Positions 18,972 to 22,105 of a stretch of 22,105 nucleotides of DNA are shown one piece after another. This DNA is from a virus. The stretch lies in the IMG/VR virus record IMGVR_UViG_3300028837_000379, positions 1 to 22,105 of that record; one strand, written 5' to 3'. The position numbers and the translations under genes are program-made. The notes under the pieces were generated by a model. That model was given only the letters and a program-made list of their open reading frames with translations. It made no database searches and was not told where the DNA came from. Numbering within the stretch: position 1 is the stretch's first letter; the number at the start of each line of letters is the position of its first letter.

Positions 18972-21900
18972 TCGAGGTCGGTACCTACTACCGGAAGTTC
19001 ACTGCGCCCGAGGGTACGAGCGATATCCCGAAGGGCGCGGTCGTTCTCGTCACGCAGGTTGACATGGACGCGCTCCAAGTCCACTTCGCACACGACGGCA
19101 CGCACTATTACAACAGCATCGAGAATTTCACCGGGGAGTTTCGCAAGGACCCCAAGGGTTTCGAGAAGCGGCAGAAGGCCGTGCTCGCTCTCATGGAGGA
19201 CGTGCGGAACCTCGGGGTGGAGTTCAACAAGAACGTGCTCACCGTCACCAAGACGGCCGACGAGGTGCAGGGGACAGAGATAGTCCAAGCGGACGCGTCG
19301 GCACCTGACAGAGCCAAGCGAGAGATCGCGACCACGAAGAGCAACGCGATGCGCCTACGAACCCTTGCGATCAAGAAGGCGAAGCAACTCTCCGCGCTCC
19401 TCGACGAGCAGTCGGAGCTTCTCCGGCATCAGGCTGACGGTCTTCAAGAGGTCGTGGACCGAGCCAACGAAGCGATCTGGACGATCAACCTGTACCTTGG
19501 CAAAGAGGAACGGATCGACGTCATCCGGAAGGGCGAGCCCGCAGCGGCCGAGGTCCCCATTCACATCCGGCAGCTTGTCCTCAACATGGACGAAGAGTCG
19601 GTGCTGTGTGTCGATCAGGGCGGCATCGGCTATCAGAACGTTGACGACTTCTGCAAGTGGGTGCAGAAACCGGAGAACCTCCAGCAGGTCCTACCAGAGG
19701 AGAAGGGCATCGTCGCGTTGCAGCCGCGTTCCATGCCGCGAAAGCGGAAGCATTTTAGTCCGGGTGAGGACGCGGCCGACGTGCACACGTACTTCCTCCT
19801 GCGGAACGGTGAGCGGCTCGCGCTCCTCGATACGGACCTCGAAGTGTCGGGGGCGCTGTTCCCAAAGAAGGGCGAGCTTGACAAGTTCTTCTTCACCGAC
19901 GAATACGATTGGAAGAAGCGCAAGAGCAAGAAGGTTCCCGTGCGCCCCGGCACGAGTGATTACGGGAGCGCGATGAAGGCGGCGGACAAGAAGCGGCGTC
20001 ACTACCTCCGGATTCTTCTTCTGTTGCAGGGCGTGCTAGACCGGACGCCTGTCTTCAAGCCGATGGAGGGTGACTCCATCAACATCTGCGATCCGCGAGA
20101 GCAGGAGCGGTCGCTCAGATTCATTCATGACGCGGAGGCGACGCTTCCGACCGGCCGGAAGTCATTCTCGGACTGGCTCAAGGAAGTGAACTCGCAGACG
20201 CGGATGGGGCACCGTGTCATGGTTGTCACCAAGACGGACTACACGTTGAGCCACCAGTCTTTCAGTCTTGGGCGGGGGACGCACTATGTTCCCAACGATG
20301 GCCCGCACGTCATAGACAAGATGGACGGACATCAGCTTGCGTTCCTGTTCGATCAGAGTGAGGGGCGCAAGGACTCGGACAGGTACGTCCCCGAGAAGCG
20401 TGGGCGGTGCTGGATTAAAATGCACACCGAGACGTGGCTCAACTTCGACGCGGTGGCGGTGGAGGACATGCAGTATTACCTCACGTCGCGGGTGAACCGG
20501 GACAAGTACGCGTCGATGTTCCCGATCCTGCGCCGGGCTATCGCGTTGAAGGCGGCCGAGCACAAAAAGGAAGCGCCATTCAGGAAGCTCTTGGCCGCCG
20601 AGATACAGAGAGCTACGAAAGTCACCGTCCAGACGGCGGACCTCATGGTCATCGGGCTCGTCGCGTGGTACAAGTTCAAGAACCTCGTCCACCGGTCGCT
20701 GACGACGGACGATAAGAAGGCTCTCCGCATGATCCTCAAGGAGGCCAAGCTCCGCGTTCACAGGACGGCCGAGTATGAAGCCGCCGAGTCGTCGGCGGAC
20801 CTCATCGTCGCGACGCTTCGCAAGGCTCATCCGAAGGCGGTGTACATCGGGCACAAGAAGGCGGGCGAGTTCATAGTGCTTTCGGCTGAGAACGACGAGA
20901 ACACCTTCGTCGCCGAGGACGTGTATCGAGTCAAGCTCCCGAAGAACGAGACGGAGCTACGACTCAGGGGGCGATTCATCAAGAGGGTGCCGGTCAAGTG
21001 CGTTTCCTCCAAGTCGTGGCGGGTCGTCACCGGCCGACGTCACAGTTGGCGAGAGTTGTGGGCGCACGAGCGTTGGGGGAAGTGGACGGTCGATATCAGC
21101 CGAGGTTCTGTCATCTCCGATCCGGACAAGAAGGAGATCATCGAGATAGCATTCAGCATGATCCGGGAGGAGATCAAAGACAGTCGCCAGCGCAAGCGTA
21201 AGAACAGGACCAAGCGGTTCGTCCCGCTGGCCGTCGCGTGCAAGGGCCGAGAGATCGAAGTCTACATACATAAGGACAACGGGTGCCTCCAAAAATCGAA
21301 TCCTGTTACGAAGCACACCGAAGGTCCGGCGATGAAGCGGTATGCGTTCCTGTGGTCGCGGCCGAACCGCAAGATCAAGGTCGAGTTCGACGGCGGCTCG
21401 CTCATGTGTCAGGTTGTCTATCGGGCTGACCATCACTGGATGAGTCCGTGGAAACTTCCGTGGACGAAGAGGGGCTTCACGATCCTATGGACCGACGAGA
21501 AGAAGCTCGCCAGCTTCGAGAAGACCCGCCTCATATACGTGGAGTTCAAGACGGCTGCGGATAAGCTCGATCAGATCGTTGACAGGGCTTACTACCAAGC
21601 GGCTCACGCAGTCAGGGACGTGAAGAAGCAACAGGCGTACGAGGAGTACCTCGAAGAGCTTGGGGACCCCGAGCTTTGGGAGGATTACTGGAAGGAGCAG
21701 AAGGAGAGCAGGCACGAGCACTGGCCTCACTCTGTCAGGCGCGCGCTCACTCGTATTGTTGAGCGGGGTGTGGACATCGACGGCAAGACGATCAAGTGGG
21801 TCTTCGAGAAGGCGAAGCACTACGGGTTCAAGGGTACTGCGGACGATGACGGGGTGCAGGACGAGGACATCCCGTTTGATATGGTCATAGACTTGAGCGA

Positions 21901-21991
21901 GGACGAAGACGAAGAAGTGGAAGAGGACGACGATGACGAGGACGAGGGCGATGAAGTCGAAAACCTATTGGGGAACGGCGAGGAAGATTAA
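18968..21991 (+). CDS. Large uncharacterised protein with acidic tail, 1007 aa
   Basis: This is the largest gene in the window. I see a beta-rich N-terminal domain (about residues 1-60, GAVVLVTQVDMDALQVHF), a coiled coil (about 115-172), then a mixed domain with IRQLVLNMDEE, KWVQKPENLQQVLP and HTYFLLRNGERLALLD. Helical and beta regions follow, and a final ~45-residue tail is almost all Asp/Glu. No Walker, nuclease, polymerase or protease motif is obvious. The central NMDEE...FLLRNGE pattern looks familiar from other large phages, but I know no function. It starts at a GTG overlapping the previous stop and is overlapped by the next gene. A single ORF of 1007 codons with even GC-rich third positions is certainly coding. 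Confidence 0.88.
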   Translation: MIEVGTYYRKFTAPEGTSDIPKGAVVLVTQVDMDALQVHFAHDGTHYYNSIENFTGEFRKDPKGFEKRQKAVLALMEDVRNLGVEFNKNVLTVTKTADEVQGTEIVQADASAPDRAKREIATTKSNAMRLRTLAIKKAKQLSALLDEQSELLRHQADGLQEVVDRANEAIWTINLYLGKEERIDVIRKGEPAAAEVPIHIRQLVLNMDEESVLCVDQGGIGYQNVDDFCKWVQKPENLQQVLPEEKGIVALQPRSMPRKRKHFSPGEDAADVHTYFLLRNGERLALLDTDLEVSGALFPKKGELDKFFFTDEYDWKKRKSKKVPVRPGTSDYGSAMKAADKKRRHYLRILLLLQGVLDRTPVFKPMEGDSINICDPREQERSLRFIHDAEATLPTGRKSFSDWLKEVNSQTRMGHRVMVVTKTDYTLSHQSFSLGRGTHYVPNDGPHVIDKMDGHQLAFLFDQSEGRKDSDRYVPEKRGRCWIKMHTETWLNFDAVAVEDMQYYLTSRVNRDKYASMFPILRRAIALKAAEHKKEAPFRKLLAAEIQRATKVTVQTADLMVIGLVAWYKFKNLVHRSLTTDDKKALRMILKEAKLRVHRTAEYEAAESSADLIVATLRKAHPKAVYIGHKKAGEFIVLSAENDENTFVAEDVYRVKLPKNETELRLRGRFIKRVPVKCVSSKSWRVVTGRRHSWRELWAHERWGKWTVDISRGSVISDPDKKEIIEIAFSMIREEIKDSRQRKRKNRTKRFVPLAVACKGREIEVYIHKDNGCLQKSNPVTKHTEGPAMKRYAFLWSRPNRKIKVEFDGGSLMCQVVYRADHHWMSPWKLPWTKRGFTILWTDEKKLASFEKTRLIYVEFKTAADKLDQIVDRAYYQAAHAVRDVKKQQAYEEYLEELGDPELWEDYWKEQKESRHEHWPHSVRRALTRIVERGVDIDGKTIKWVFEKAKHYGFKGTADDDGVQDEDIPFDMVIDLSEDEDEEVEEDDDDEDEGDEVENLLGNGEED

Positions 21992-22105
21992 GGACCTCGG
22001 CCTTCCTAAATGGCATCCGGGCAGTGCTGTCTACGAAGTGGACAGGCCCGTCGAGGTCAATGACGGCGGCTTCCTCACGGAGACGGCGTTCGTGATCGTC
22101 GCGGT
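21951..22105 (+). CDS. Partial gene running off the window end
   Basis: An ATG at 21951, behind GAGG and inside the acidic tail of the 1007-residue gene, opens a frame that stays open to the last base. It gives at least 51 codons starting MKSKTYWGTARKIKDLGLPKW and continuing with VYEVDRPVEVNDGGFLTETAFVIVAV. The sequence looks like a folded beta-rich domain and continues after the upstream stop at 21991, so it is very probably the next gene. The fragment is too short to name. Confidence 0.75.
   Translation, partial: MKSKTYWGTARKIKDLGLPKWHPGSAVYEVDRPVEVNDGGFLTETAFVIVA

Noticed and set aside
1-22105. CRISPR arrays, insertion sequences, ordinary tRNAs or rRNA
   Set aside because: I saw no repeat-spacer pattern, transposase, terminal inverted repeats or cloverleaf other than the tRNA-like part of the tmRNA.

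Overview
The window looks like part of the genome of a large tailed dsDNA bacteriophage (Caudoviricetes), probably a myovirus. Every credible gene is on the + strand. Genes are packed tightly, with many start/stop overlaps of the ATGA, GTGA or TGATG kind. The recognisable genes are phage genes: a large terminase, a T4 gp20-type portal, and an SbcD/SbcC (T4 gp47/gp46-type) pair. The DNA is GC-rich, Shine-Dalgarno sites are of the AGGAGG type and promoters are sigma70-like, so the host is a bacterium. The sequence does not identify the host.

Layout. (1) 51-3776, DNA metabolism: a Pif1-type helicase, an SbcD-like metallophosphoesterase and several very small proteins, two of them Cys-rich, ending with a membrane-anchored coiled-coil protein. 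(2) 3787-4070: a complete one-piece tmRNA (ssrA) with encoded CCA, the Ala-identity G3.U pair, pseudoknot PK1 and a 16-residue tag ending AMAA. (3) 4120-6382: two Cys-rich mini-proteins and an SbcC/gp46-like ATPase with a CPTC zinc hook but no recognisable N-terminal strand. (4) 6412-13268, packaging and head: a sigma70 promoter, a PD-(D/E)XK nuclease, an HU-like protein, a putative small terminase split over two frames, the large terminase, the portal, a second HU-like protein and a putative minor head protein. (5) 13297-16172: two strong promoters driving mostly unknown proteins. (6) 16211-22105: a possible structured RNA or small ORF, a zinc mini-protein, two apparently paralogous small proteins, a NUMOD4/HNH-like protein without its catalytic histidines, a DNA-ligase-like protein without its nucleophilic lysine, a Cys-motif protein, a 1007-residue unknown protein with an acidic tail, and a gene cut by the window end.

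How the genes work together. SbcD/SbcC, the helicase and the PD-(D/E)XK nuclease fit phage recombination and the processing of replicated DNA into packageable form. TerS/TerL and the portal form the packaging motor and vertex. The two HU-like proteins flank that motor. The tmRNA would let the phage rescue stalled ribosomes, or redirect tagged products, during infection.

Points for a second look: the tmRNA and its tag hairpin, the ligase-like and HNH-like proteins with lost catalytic residues, an exact 15-bp palindrome between genes at two places, dyads inside the promoter spacers, a 16-bp long-range stem at 16211-16361, and three genes whose reading frame or N-terminus looks disrupted (about 1890, 4487-4580 and 7472). 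The disruptions could be real or assembly indels.
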